A DNA stretch of 64,000 bases from Shimia biformata (GCF_016888515.1 NZ_JAFEJK010000001.1:1831475-1895474), one strand, 5' to 3'. Shown: positions 43,691-51,823, counted from the first letter of the stretch. The notes: a model not told the origin generated them from the sequence alone. Program-made: numbers and translations.

Positions 43691-44473
43691 ATGTATGCAT
43701 TCGACTTTGAGAGACCTTCCACCATTGCCGAGGCCGTGGCCGCCTTGCAGGACGAGGACGCGCAGGCGCTGGGCGGGGGGCAGACCCTGATCCCGACGCT
43801 GAAACAGCGGCTGGCAAGCCCGTCGAAACTGGTCAGCCTGTCGGGGATCGCCGAGATGAAAGGCGTCTCGATCGAGGGTGGTGTGCTGACCATCGGCGGC
43901 GGGGCCACCCATGCCGAGGTCGCGGCGGACGCCTGTGCGCCGCTGGCGGCGCTGGCGGCCAATATCGGCGACCCGGCGGTCCGCAATCGCGGCACCATCG
44001 GCGGCAGCCTTGCCAACAATGACCCGTCGGCGGATTACCCGGCGGCGATGCTGGCGCTGGGGGCGACGATCATCACCAACACGCGCGAGATCGCGGCGGA
44101 TGACTTTTTCCAGGGCATGTTCACCACCGCGCTGGAAGAGGGCGAGATCATCACCTCGGTCCGCATCGACGTACCACCGGGGGGCGCGAACTATCAGAAG
44201 TTCGAGCAGCCCGCCTCTCGATTCGCACTGGTCGGGGTCTTTGTCGCCCGCACCGCGAACGGGGTGCGTGTCGGCGTGACCGGGGCGTCAGAGGATGGCG
44301 CCTATCGCTGGAGCGAGGCCGAGGAAGCCCTGAACAAGGAATTCCGCGAGGACGCGCTGATGGACCTGCGTCCGAACCCGGCGATCATGATCGAGGACCT
44401 GCACGGGTCGCGTGAATACCGCGCGCATCTGGTGCGGGTCTTGACCAAACGCGCGGTGGCCGCGATCGGCTAG
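43691..44473 (+). CDS. coxM: CO-dehydrogenase-type medium (FAD) subunit, CoxM
   Basis: A 260-residue FAD subunit: LGGGQTLIPTLK (first FAD loop), GGGATHAEVAAD, and VRNRGTIGGSLANNDPSADYPAAMLALGA (second FAD loop), followed by VRIDVPPGGANYQKFEQPASRFALVGVFVA. Accepts electrons from CoxS. Last gene of the S-L-M operon, followed by a dispersed repeat and a terminator. Confidence 0.95.
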   Translation: MYAFDFERPSTIAEAVAALQDEDAQALGGGQTLIPTLKQRLASPSKLVSLSGIAEMKGVSIEGGVLTIGGGATHAEVAADACAPLAALAANIGDPAVRNRGTIGGSLANNDPSADYPAAMLALGATIITNTREIAADDFFQGMFTTALEEGEIITSVRIDVPPGGANYQKFEQPASRFALVGVFVARTANGVRVGVTGASEDGAYRWSEAEEALNKEFREDALMDLRPNPAIMIEDLHGSREYRAHLVRVLTKRAVAAIG

Positions 44474-44485
44474 TGCCTGCGGCGC

Positions 44486-44510
44486 GAGTATTTGCGCAAG
44501 AAAGAAGGGG
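44486..44510 (+). repeat. Dispersed GAGTATTT...CAAGAAAGAAGG motif, copy 3
   Basis: GAGTATTTGC-GCAAGAAAGA-AGGGG, directly after coxM and merging into the left arm of the terminator. Confidence 0.6.
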
Positions 44511-44535
44511 CGCCGGGGTTTTCCGGCGCCCTTTT
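44507..44535. terminator. Intrinsic terminator after coxM
   Basis: GGGCGCCGG pairs with CCGGCGCCC around GGTTTT, followed by TTTT. It lies between coxM and the convergent methyltransferase. Confidence 0.85.
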
Positions 44536-44551
44536 CATGTCTGGTGCGGTG

Positions 44552-45202
44552 TCAGGCGGGTTTGCGCGCGACGAAGTCGATCAGCGCCGACATCCCGGCA
44601 TGGCCCCGGCCTTCGCGGATATCACGGTCGTATTCGCGGCACTCCAGAACCTCCCACCCGGCAAAGGCGCCGCGCAGGATGACCTCTGAATACATGTTGT
44701 CGGCAAAGGGCGGGCCGCCGGTGCCATAGGTGATCTGTTTCGGCGTGTAGCCGTGCAACAGGGCCAGCCCGCCCGGTTTCAGGGTTCGCTTGATGCCGTC
44801 GAAGATCCGGCGGCGGCCCTCTGGGTCTGCGAACTGGATGAAGATCCCGGCGACAAGGTCGAAGCGTTCGGGCGCCCAGTCGCGCGAAAAAATGTCGGAC
44901 TGTTCCAGATCAAGCGCAACACCCCTCTGGTCGGCAAGGGCGCGGGCGCGTCCAAGCGCGGTGGGCGAGAACTCTTGCGCGGTCACGTCCATCCCCTGCT
45001 GCGCCATCCACACAGAATTGCGCCCCTCGCCATCGGCAAGGACCAGCGCGCGGGCGCCTTTTTCAAGGAATTGCGCATGATCGGTCAGAAAGGCGGCGGG
45101 ATCGGTGCCAAAGACATAGCTGTCGGACGCTGCGAACCGGCCTTCCCACATGGACAATCCGCGATCCTGGAATTTGGCCTGGACTCTGTTCGGTTTTGAC
45201 AT
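44552..45202 (-). CDS. Class I SAM-dependent methyltransferase
   Basis: A 216-residue methyltransferase of the tellurite-resistance/thiopurine-like group: MWEGRFAASDSYVFGTDPAAFL, motif I ARALVLADGEGRNSVWMAQQGMDVTAQEFS, FDLVAGIFIQFADPEGRRRIF (motif IV) and RTLKPGGLALLHGYTPKQITYGTGGPP. The GTGGPP signature is shared with alphaproteobacterial proteins annotated as small-molecule methyltransferases. Start at 45202 has AGAGGGA upstream. Substrate unknown. Confidence 0.85.
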   Translation of the reverse strand: MSKPNRVQAKFQDRGLSMWEGRFAASDSYVFGTDPAAFLTDHAQFLEKGARALVLADGEGRNSVWMAQQGMDVTAQEFSPTALGRARALADQRGVALDLEQSDIFSRDWAPERFDLVAGIFIQFADPEGRRRIFDGIKRTLKPGGLALLHGYTPKQITYGTGGPPFADNMYSEVILRGAFAGWEVLECREYDRDIREGRGHAGMSALIDFVARKPA

Positions 45203-45272
45203 TTGCGTCCCTCTCAAACGAAAAACGGCCCGGACGAGCCGGACCGTTCAAATAATCACGTGTCGATGGCGA

Positions 45273-45821
45273 TCACTTCTGCGGAAGCGGGCCGATCATC
45301 ATGATCATCTGGCGGCCTTCCATCTTCGGCATGTTCTCGACCTTGCCGATGTCCTTGACGTCCTCGGCGACGCGCTCCAACAGTTCGCGGCCCAGGTTCA
45401 GGTGCGCCATCTCGCGGCCACGGAAGCGCAGGGTAACCTTCACCTTGTCGCCATTTTCGAGAAACTTGAAGACGTTGCGCATCTTCACGTCATAGTCATG
45501 GGTGTCCGTGTTGGGGCGGAACTTGACCTCTTTGACCTCGATGATCTTCTGCTTCTTGCGGGCTTCGGATTCGCGTTTCTGCTGTTCGTATTTGAACTTG
45601 CCGAAATCCATGATCTTGCAGACCGGCGGATTGGCGTTCGGAGAGATTTCCACCAGGTCGAGTCCGGCCTCTTCCGCCATCGCGAGCGCTTCGCGAGGGT
45701 GAACGACGCCGACATTCTCGCCATCCGCGCCGATCAGGCGGATTTCGGGCGCACGGATGCGGTCGTTGACTCGGGGGCCGGTATCGCGCTGCGGGGGCGC
45801 GTTATGAGGTCTGCGGGCTAT
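45273..45821 (-). CDS. infC: Translation initiation factor IF-3, apparently with ATA start codon
   Basis: An IF-3 of 182 residues: N-terminal domain [68 protein letters not shown]-terminal domain [41 protein letters not shown]. The homologous reading frame extends 47 codons upstream of the first ATG (45680) and ends at an in-frame TAG at about 45857. No ATG, GTG or TTG occurs in this stretch; an ATA at 45821-45819 follows AAGGA with suitable spacing and yields [22 protein letters not shown]-3 genes with rare starts (ATT in enterics) autoregulate through IF-3's own start-codon proofreading. Confidence 0.92.
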   Translation of the reverse strand: MARRPHNAPPQRDTGPRVNDRIRAPEIRLIGADGENVGVVHPREALAMAEEAGLDLVEISPNANPPVCKIMDFGKFKYEQQKRESEARKKQKIIEVKEVKFRPNTDTHDYDVKMRNVFKFLENGDKVKVTLRFRGREMAHLNLGRELLERVAEDVKDIGKVENMPKMEGRQMIMMIGPLPQK

Positions 45822-45859
45822 GGTTTCGTTCCTTCGATAGCTATTGTTGACAGGTGCCT

Positions 45860-45888
45860 AAATTAGTGGGCGAACCACCGCCTTACAA
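45860..45888 (-). promoter_or_regulatory. Candidate promoter of infC
   Basis: On the minus strand TTGTAA, 17 bases, TAATTT. The spacing fits a sigma-70 promoter placed about 40 bases before the ATA start. A short inverted repeat (GGCGGTGG...CGCC) lies in the spacer. Confidence 0.35.
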
Positions 45889-46014
45889 GCGGATTCCTGC
45901 TGGGAGTGACGGGAAACTCGTGACTTTCCCCCTTGAGGTCGAGGCCGCTTCCGACCATGTGTTGCCACGGCCGGGGAGCGAACACCCGGAAATTGGACAA
46001 CGGAGAGAATTGTC

Positions 46015-46629
46015 ATGAAAAACCTGATTTGGATCGTGCTGGCGGCGGGTGTCGCGGCAGGTGGCTATTACGCCTATACCGCGATGCAGCCCGAAGAGCG
46101 GACCGCAGGGGACGCGATGAAGGACGCGGGCGAGAACCTGAAGGATGCGGCCGGGATCGCCACCGAAGAGATCAAGGACAAGGCCGAGGAACTGGTCGAT
46201 CAGGCCGAAGAGATGAGCGAAGAGGCCAAGACAGAGGTCGAAGGCGCGGTTGACGCCGCCAAGGAAAGCGCAGGCGAGGCGGTTGACGCCGCCAAGGACG
46301 CCGTCGACGAAGCCGCGGAGAAGGCCGGTGAAATGGTCGATGACGCCACCGCCAAAGCCGGCGAGATGGTCGAGGACGCAACCAAGGCGGCCTCGGAGGC
46401 CGGCGACGCGATGGCCGACGGCGTGAACAAGGCCGCAGAAGACGCCGCCAGCGCCGTCGAAGAGATGGTGAAACCGGCGGATGAGGCGGTCGACGCGGCC
46501 GGGGACGCCGCCAAGGACGCCATGGAAGACGCCACCAGCGACGCGGCCCAGGATGCGGCGGAAGAGGCCGTGAAGGACGCGGTGGATACCACCAAGAAGA
46601 AACTGCCGACCACCGAAGCCTCGGAGTAA
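46015..46629 (+). CDS. Membrane-anchored LEA-like Ala/Asp/Glu repeat protein
   Basis: A 204-residue protein with an N-terminal signal anchor (MKNLIWIVLAAGVAAGGYYAYTAM), then a long, cysteine-free, Ala/Lys/Glu/Asp-rich region with 11-residue-type repeats such as VDAAKESAGEAVDAAKDAVDEA and AEKAGEMVDDATAKAGEMVEDA. This is the pattern of LEA or amphipathic-helix proteins that protect membranes or proteins under stress. Located at the cell envelope. GGAGAG precedes the ATG; a terminator follows. Function inferred only from composition. Confidence 0.8.
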   Translation: MKNLIWIVLAAGVAAGGYYAYTAMQPEERTAGDAMKDAGENLKDAAGIATEEIKDKAEELVDQAEEMSEEAKTEVEGAVDAAKESAGEAVDAAKDAVDEAAEKAGEMVDDATAKAGEMVEDATKAASEAGDAMADGVNKAAEDAASAVEEMVKPADEAVDAAGDAAKDAMEDATSDAAQDAAEEAVKDAVDTTKKKLPTTEASE

Positions 46630-46648
46630 CGCGCTCATACAAAACGAC

Positions 46649-46678
46649 AAAGGCCGCCCATGCCGGGCGGCCTTTTTT
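46649..46678 (+). terminator. Intrinsic terminator after the LEA-like gene
   Basis: Perfect stem AAGGCCGCCC / GGGCGGCCTT with a 5-base loop, followed by TTTTG. Confidence 0.9.
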
Positions 46679-46747
46679 GTTGCGCTGTCGGGAGTGGGTG
46701 GTCTCTGAAATCAGTCGGGGTCGTATAATCGGAGCACGCCATTTCGA

Positions 46748-46900
46748 TCACCAAGGGCTTGGGGCGCAATTGGCGTCCTCTTTCATTCCCGTCGCCAACC
46801 GCTTGTCCTTGAGTTCGAAGTTGAATGCCAGGTACTTGCGGATCATGGCGTGGGTGTGTTCGGGAGCAGTCGCATGATTGGGGTCGGGGCAAAGCGGCTG
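46748..46900 (-). pseudogene. Decayed 3' fragment of a ferredoxin-NADP reductase gene
   Basis: On the minus strand the frame between an in-frame TAA (46903-46901) and a TGA (46750-46748) ends AMIRKYLAFNFELKDK, RLATGMKEDANCAPSPW. From AMI onward it aligns with the intact fpr C-terminus (AMICGNLAFNLELKDM, LEAAGLEEGANSKP) at 17 of 29 residues, in the same orientation. No start codon or upstream FAD/NADP domains remain. It lies upstream of the PIN-like gene, while intact fpr lies downstream. It makes up most of the roughly 360-base gap between annotated genes. Confidence 0.7.
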
Positions 46901-46990
46901 TTACCACTTTGCGTCCTGAAAGAAAAAATCGAACCGACTTGACTTGTTCCCAAAGTCTGTTTTCGTTGGGGCTGTATTGGAGCAAAACCT

Positions 46991-47596
46991 TTGAAAAACA
47001 ACTATATCCTGGTCGATTTCGAGAATGTTCAACCCAAGAACCTCGGGTTGCTTCGAGGCCATGCCTTTACGTTAGTGATCTTCGTAGGGGCCAACCAAAA
47101 GAGTGTGCCTTTTGACTTTGCCACCGCACTTCAAGATCTGGGGGAAAACGCGAGTTATCAGAAGATAACCGGGAATGGAGCGAACGCATTGGACTTTCAT
47201 ATCGCGTTCCATATGGGCGAAATTGCAGCCAAGGATACCAATGCGTACTTCCACGTGATTTCTCGTGACAAAGGCTTCGACCCACTGATTGAACATATGC
47301 GGAAGCAGAAGATCCACGCCTTACGTCATGTTGATCTGTCCGAGATCCCATTCGTCAAAATTTCTAATGCGGACTCGCTGGACCAGAAGATCGAAGCGAT
47401 AGTTGACAGCTTGAGGGCCAGAGGGACTGCGCGCCCAAGAAGGATCAAAACCCTCAAAGGAACCGTGAACGCGCTATTCAGGAAGACTTTGGATCAAGAT
47501 AATCTGGAAGAGCTAGTTGACGAGTTAAAGAGACGAGGACACGTTCTCGTCAATGATCAGTCCATTAGCTATGGCCCCGGCATTGTCCGACATTGA
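46991..47596 (+). CDS. PIN-like/NYN-type ribonuclease-fold protein
   Basis: A 201-residue protein. N-terminal PIN-like domain with the acidic ligands of this superfamily: NYILVDFENVQPKN (D9, E11), GNGANALDFHIAFHMGE (D68) and FHVISRDKGFDPLIEHM (D93, D97). The C-terminal 60 residues (LKGTVNALFRKTLDQDNLEELVDELKRRGHVLVNDQ) look like a small winged-helix domain. The fold is known in RNases and RNA-binding proteins, some in defence loci. The sequence is clearly less GC-rich than its neighbours. No antitoxin-like partner is adjacent. Probably acquired by transfer. Confidence 0.78.
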   Translation: MKNNYILVDFENVQPKNLGLLRGHAFTLVIFVGANQKSVPFDFATALQDLGENASYQKITGNGANALDFHIAFHMGEIAAKDTNAYFHVISRDKGFDPLIEHMRKQKIHALRHVDLSEIPFVKISNADSLDQKIEAIVDSLRARGTARPRRIKTLKGTVNALFRKTLDQDNLEELVDELKRRGHVLVNDQSISYGPGIVRH

Positions 47597-47635
47597 CCAC
47601 TTCGTCCTGCCCTCACATCACCCCGTCCGTCAAAC

Positions 47636-47668
47636 AAAAAAGCCCCGGCCATTACGCCGGGGCTTTTA
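47636..47668. terminator. Bidirectional terminator between PIN-like gene and fpr
   Basis: AAAAGCCCCGGC pairs perfectly with GCCGGGGCTTTT around CATTAC. Confidence 0.92.
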
Positions 47669-47688
47669 AGCTCAAGTGACTGCTCGGA

Positions 47689-48546
47689 TCAGTCCAGAAA
47701 CGCCTTTTCGACCACGTATTGTGCCGGTTTGGAATTGGCGCCTTCTTCAAGGCCTGCCGCTTCCAGCATGTCCTTCAGTTCAAGGTTGAACGCCAGGTTG
47801 CCGCAGATCATGGCGCGGTCGTTGTCGGGGTTGAGCGGTTCGACGCCGAGGTCGGCGTAGGCTTCGCCCGAGTTGATCAGGTCGGTGATCCGGCCCATCT
47901 TGGCGCTCTCTTCGCGCGTCGTGGTCGGGTAATATTTGATCTTCTTCCAGAAGCCTTCGCCGATCACCTCGTTCAGAAGCTCGTCCTCTTTCAGCGACTC
48001 GATGATTTCGCGGCCATAGGTCAGCTCTCCGGCCTCGCGGCAGGTGTGGGTGATGATGACCTCGTCGTAATCGGTATAGGTCTGTGGTTCCCGCAGGAGC
48101 GAGGCGAAGGGCGCGAAGCCGGTGCCGGTGGCAAAGAACCAGATGCGCTTGCCCGGAAGCAGGGCGTCATGGACCAGCGTGCCGACGGGTTTCGGGCGCA
48201 GGATGATCTCATCGCCGGGCTTGATATGCTGCAATTTCGAGGTCAGCGGGCCATCCGGCACCTTGATCGAATAGAACTCAAGCTCTTCGTCCCACGACGG
48301 CGAGGCGATGGAATAGGCGCGCAGAAGGGGCTTCTGCTTGCCGGTCTTGGGGTCGGGGTCGCCCATCAGACCGATCATCACGAACTCACCCGATCGGAAC
48401 CGCAGCGACGCGGGCCGGGTGCATTTGAACGAGAACAGGCGGTCGGTATAGTGCTTGACCTCGGTGACGGTCTGGGCGTCGGGCAGGGCGGGCACTTTGG
48501 TAGCGGGGGCGGCGGATGCGTCGGTCACGGGTGTTTGCTCATTCAT
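47689..48546 (-). CDS. fpr: Ferredoxin/flavodoxin-NADP+ reductase
   Basis: A 285-residue bacterial FPR: FAD-binding FRSGEFVMIGLMG, LLRAYSIASPSWDEELEFYSIKVPDGPLTSKLQ, NADP-binding WFFATGTGFAPFASLLREPQTY and VIITHTCREAGELTYG, C-terminus DRAMICGNLAFNLELKDML...YVVEKAFLD. It supplies reduced ferredoxin or flavodoxin. It follows the sulfite-reduction operon in the same direction, which suggests electron supply to sulfite reductase. ATG 48546 is taken; GTG 48555 in frame is an alternative. Confidence 0.93.
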   Translation of the reverse strand: MNEQTPVTDASAAPATKVPALPDAQTVTEVKHYTDRLFSFKCTRPASLRFRSGEFVMIGLMGDPDPKTGKQKPLLRAYSIASPSWDEELEFYSIKVPDGPLTSKLQHIKPGDEIILRPKPVGTLVHDALLPGKRIWFFATGTGFAPFASLLREPQTYTDYDEVIITHTCREAGELTYGREIIESLKEDELLNEVIGEGFWKKIKYYPTTTREESAKMGRITDLINSGEAYADLGVEPLNPDNDRAMICGNLAFNLELKDMLEAAGLEEGANSKPAQYVVEKAFLD

Positions 48547-48656
48547 CTGGGTCACAAGGCGGGCTTGCCGCCCCTCATATCATCTGGTGGCAGGAATAGA
48601 AGGCGTCAGCGCGCCGCGTCCTTGACATATCTCAAAGTTGCGATGCGTTGGCGGGT

Positions 48657-49070
48657 TTACGTGGCGGCGCGGCGCAGGCGCGACTGATAGTCATGCGCGG
48701 TGTGATCCGCGCGGAACTGCCACTCGGCTTCGGGCTGGCGCGCGGCCAGTTCGTCCGAGATCTCGACCTCGTCGAAGCCCGACCGCCGCGCCATGGCGTA
48801 TTGGTCGGAAATCACATGGCCCTTGGCGCGCAGGCGCCCGGTGAACCCGCGCTGGCGCAGGCGGCGGGCAATGGTAAAGCCACGGCCATCGGCAAAGGAC
48901 GGAAAGTCCACGCGCACCATTTCAAGTGCCGGCGTCAGCGCCACGGTTTCGGCATCGGCGTCCGAGCCGAGGTCCAGTGCCACCACGTCATTGGCGGCTT
49001 CGCTTGCCTCGGTGAACCCGCCGGTCCAGTCATCGGGGCCAAAGCCCTTGTCGGTTACGATCACAGTCAT
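48657..49070 (-). CDS. DUF934 protein of the sulfite-reduction operon
   Basis: A 137-residue protein: VDFPSFADGRGFTIARRLRQRGFTGRLRAKGHVISDQYAMARRSGFDEVEI is the DUF934 signature. Members occur next to assimilatory sulfite reductase and are thought to assist it, possibly in electron transfer or siroheme handling. Its start overlaps the cysH stop by ATGA (49067-49070), the final gene of the operon. Confidence 0.92.
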   Translation of the reverse strand: MTVIVTDKGFGPDDWTGGFTEASEAANDVVALDLGSDADAETVALTPALEMVRVDFPSFADGRGFTIARRLRQRGFTGRLRAKGHVISDQYAMARRSGFDEVEISDELAARQPEAEWQFRADHTAHDYQSRLRRAAT

Positions 49071-49861
49071 GCGTTTGCTCCTTGGCGGACAAATTTTCCA
49101 TCAATGATGTGAATGCCGCACTCATCCTTGTTCTGCCCGCGCCAGCGGCCCGAGCGGGGGTCTTCGCCTTCCTTCACCGGGCTGGTGCAGGGCGCACAGC
49201 CGATCGATGGATAGCCCTTGGCCACCAGCGGGTGCCGGGGCAGGCGGTTTTCTTCCATATAGGCGCGCACGTCTTCGGGCGCCCAGTGGGCCAGCGGGTT
49301 GACCTTGATCCGGCCGGTAAACTCTTCGACCTCGAAGAAATCCAGCGCGGCGCGGGTGCCGGACTGGAACCGCTTGCGCCCGGTGATCCAGCCGTCATAT
49401 TCGCGCAGCGCCTTTTGCAAGGGGCGGGTCTTGCGCAATGAACAGCAGGCATCGGTGTCGCGCTGATGCAGCGTGCCATCGGGGTCTTCGGCGGCAACGG
49501 TCGCCTCGGACGCGCGGATGATCTTGAGGTTCTGCAGATGCAGCTTCTCGGCCAGTTCCGCCTGATAGACCAGGGTTTCGGCAAACAGCATCTCGGTGTC
49601 GATGAACAGCACCGGCACGTTCCTGTCCACCATCGCGGCAAGGTGCAACAGCACCACCGATTCCGCCCCGAAGGACGACACCAGCGCGACTTTCCCCGCA
49701 TCCGGGTCATTCAGCGCGGCCTCGATCACCGAGGTCGCGGAATGGTGCTTGTAGCGGGCATTGAGCGCGTCCACCTTGTCCTGCAGCGGGTTCGGGGCCG
49801 CAGGCCCCGGCGCGACAAGCGAAATGGACGAGGATGCCCCGTCAATCACATCATGCGGCAT
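49067..49861 (-). CDS. cysH: Phosphoadenylyl/adenylyl-sulfate reductase (thioredoxin)
   Basis: Reduces APS or PAPS to sulfite. The 264-residue enzyme has VALVSSFGAESVVLLHLA (P-loop), DTDACCSLRKTRPL and YPSIGCAPCTSPVKEGEDPRSGRW. The two cysteine pairs (CC and CxxC) bind a [4Fe-4S] cluster and mark the APS-using type. ATG at 49861 lies inside the 3' end of the sulfite reductase gene (11-base overlap). Confidence 0.94.
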   Translation of the reverse strand: MPHDVIDGASSSISLVAPGPAAPNPLQDKVDALNARYKHHSATSVIEAALNDPDAGKVALVSSFGAESVVLLHLAAMVDRNVPVLFIDTEMLFAETLVYQAELAEKLHLQNLKIIRASEATVAAEDPDGTLHQRDTDACCSLRKTRPLQKALREYDGWITGRKRFQSGTRAALDFFEVEEFTGRIKVNPLAHWAPEDVRAYMEENRLPRHPLVAKGYPSIGCAPCTSPVKEGEDPRSGRWRGQNKDECGIHIIDGKFVRQGANA

Positions 49862-51518
49862 TGGCCCGTGCCTCTGGGTAAAGAGCGGCCTTGAACGGCG
49901 CCGCACCAAGGCGGCGATAGGCGGCAAGGAAGGTTTCCTCGTCGCTTTCCCGCAGGTCGAGATAGGCCAGCACCAGCCGTTCGATCGCCGGAACGATCTC
50001 GTCATAGGCAAAACCCGGCCCGGCACGCTCACCGATATGGGCGTCCCAGGTGGCGTCGCCGCCCAGGGTGATCTGATAGTTTTCGACCCCGGCGCGATCC
50101 AGACCAAGGATGCCGATGTGACCGACATGGTGGTGGCCGCAGGCGTTGATGCAGCCCGAGATCTTGATCTGCAGATGGCCGATGTCATGCTCCAGCTTCA
50201 ACTCGTCAAACCGGGTCGCGATCTGCTCTGCGACCGGGATCGAACGGGCCGTCGCCAAGGCGCAATAGTCCATGCCGGGGCAGGCGATGATATCCGAGAT
50301 CAGCCCGATATTGGCGGTCGCCAGCCCGTGTTCCTTCAGGCGGGCATGAACCGCCGGCAACAGCGATTTATGCACATGCGGCAGGATCACGTTCTGTTCG
50401 TGGCTGATGCGCAGCTCGTCATGACCGAACTCGCGCGCCAGCGCCGCCATCACGCGCATCTGCTCGGCGGTGGCGTCGCCCGGCGTGTCCCCGTGTTTCT
50501 TGATCGAGATCGTGACGATCGCGTAGTCGGGGTTCTTGTGCGTGGCGATATTGGTATCGACCCACGAGCGGAACACTGGATCGTTGGTATAGGCCGCTTC
50601 AAACGGCGCCACCGATGCATTCAGGTAATCCGGCGCCGCGAAATGCGCCTTGATGTCTTCGAACAGCTTCACGTCATAGCCCTGATAGGCCGCCTTGTTC
50701 GCAGGGAAGCGCGCCTCGACCATCTCGCGGATGGTGTCGATGCCGTTCTCATGCACGGTGATCTTGATCCGCGCCTTGTACTTGTTGTCGCGCCGACCCA
50801 GCACGTTATAGACCTGAAGCACGCTTTCGACGTATGGCAGCAGGTCTTCGCGCGGCAGGAACTCGTTCAGCACCTTGCCGATCATCGGCGTGCGGCCCAG
50901 ACCACCGCCGACAAGGATCTGGTATCCGGTCTCACCGGCGTCATTCTTCACCACGCGCACGGCAAGGTCATGCGCCTTCAGAACCGCGCGGTCATGCTCG
51001 GCGGCACCCACGGCGATCTTGAACTTGCGGCCGAGGAACTGGAATTCCGGGTGGTCGGTGGACCACTGGCGCAGCAATTCGGCGATCGGGCGGGGGTCTT
51101 CGATCTCATCCGCCGCGGCGCCTGCGAAATGGTCGGCGGTCACGTTGCGGATCGTGTTGCCGCTGGTCTGGATCGCGTGCAGGCCAACCTCGCCCAGGGC
51201 GTCCAGCATATCCGGCACATCGGTCAGCTTGGGCCAGTTGTACTGGATGTTCTGGCGGGTGGTGAAATGGCCATAGCCTTTGTCCCACTTCTCGGCCAGC
51301 AGCGCGAGCGTGTCCATCTGGGCCGAGTTCAGCGTGCCATAGGGGATCGCGACCCGCAGCATATAGGCGTGCAACTGCAGATACAGCCCGTTCATCAGGC
51401 GCAGGGGGCGGAACTCGTCCTCGGTCAGCGCGCCGGAAATGCGGCGCTCGACCTGGGCCCGGAACTGGCGGTTGCGCTCGGCAAGGAAGGCCGTGTCAAA
51501 TTCGTTATACTTATACAT
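49851..51518 (-). CDS. Ferredoxin-type sulfite (nitrite/sulfite) reductase
   Basis: Reduces sulfite to sulfide with siroheme and [4Fe-4S]. A 555-residue chain beginning MYKYNEFDTAFLAERNRQFR, with GYGHFTTRQNIQYNWPKL, CPGMDYC (CX5C) and GCINACGHHHVGHIGILG (CX3C), the four cluster ligands. The ferredoxin-type architecture agrees with fpr nearby. CGGAGG precedes ATG 51518, which overlaps the DUF2849 stop by 8 bases. Confidence 0.93.
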   Translation of the reverse strand: MYKYNEFDTAFLAERNRQFRAQVERRISGALTEDEFRPLRLMNGLYLQLHAYMLRVAIPYGTLNSAQMDTLALLAEKWDKGYGHFTTRQNIQYNWPKLTDVPDMLDALGEVGLHAIQTSGNTIRNVTADHFAGAAADEIEDPRPIAELLRQWSTDHPEFQFLGRKFKIAVGAAEHDRAVLKAHDLAVRVVKNDAGETGYQILVGGGLGRTPMIGKVLNEFLPREDLLPYVESVLQVYNVLGRRDNKYKARIKITVHENGIDTIREMVEARFPANKAAYQGYDVKLFEDIKAHFAAPDYLNASVAPFEAAYTNDPVFRSWVDTNIATHKNPDYAIVTISIKKHGDTPGDATAEQMRVMAALAREFGHDELRISHEQNVILPHVHKSLLPAVHARLKEHGLATANIGLISDIIACPGMDYCALATARSIPVAEQIATRFDELKLEHDIGHLQIKISGCINACGHHHVGHIGILGLDRAGVENYQITLGGDATWDAHIGERAGPGFAYDEIVPAIERLVLAYLDLRESDEETFLAAYRRLGAAPFKAALYPEARANAA

Positions 51519-51822
51519 GACGATCCTCCGCCTGTTTGCCATGGAAATAGTTGGAAGGTCCGGTGCGCCGGAACTCTTCGCGGAAATGGGTCGGCGCGGG
51601 GCGGCCATCCGGCCCGGCCACCGCATCGGCAAGATAGGCGCCGACAATGGCGCCCTGCTGCTGTTCCGCCTCAAGCAGACGCAGCTGCGCATCCGCCTCA
51701 TCGGTCAGAAGCGCGGCTTCCGACAATTCTCGGGTCCATTGACCGTCCTCGGTCAGATAGATCACGTCGCCCTCGATCAGGGCATTCGCGGTCACGACTT
51801 TCGGGGTGAAGGCTCGGGCCAT
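51511..51822 (-). CDS. DUF2849 protein of the sulfite-reduction operon
   Basis: A 103-residue protein: ARAFTPKVVTANALIEGDVIYLTEDGQWTREL, then AEQQQGAIVGAYLADAVAGPDGRPAPTHFREEFRRTGPSNYFHGKQ. DUF2849 proteins lie between cysG and sulfite reductase in many alphaproteobacteria; the role is unknown. The start at 51822 is one base before the cysG stop, and its end overlaps the sulfite reductase start. Confidence 0.9.
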   Translation of the reverse strand: MARAFTPKVVTANALIEGDVIYLTEDGQWTRELSEAALLTDEADAQLRLLEAEQQQGAIVGAYLADAVAGPDGRPAPTHFREEFRRTGPSNYFHGKQAEDRHV

Positions 51823-51823
51823 A

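Noticed and set aside
46635-46985. Minus-strand open frame of 116 codons over the gap before the PIN-like gene
   Set aside because: It runs in a different frame from the recognisable fpr remnant and through the upstream terminator; it has no homologous or protein-like features.
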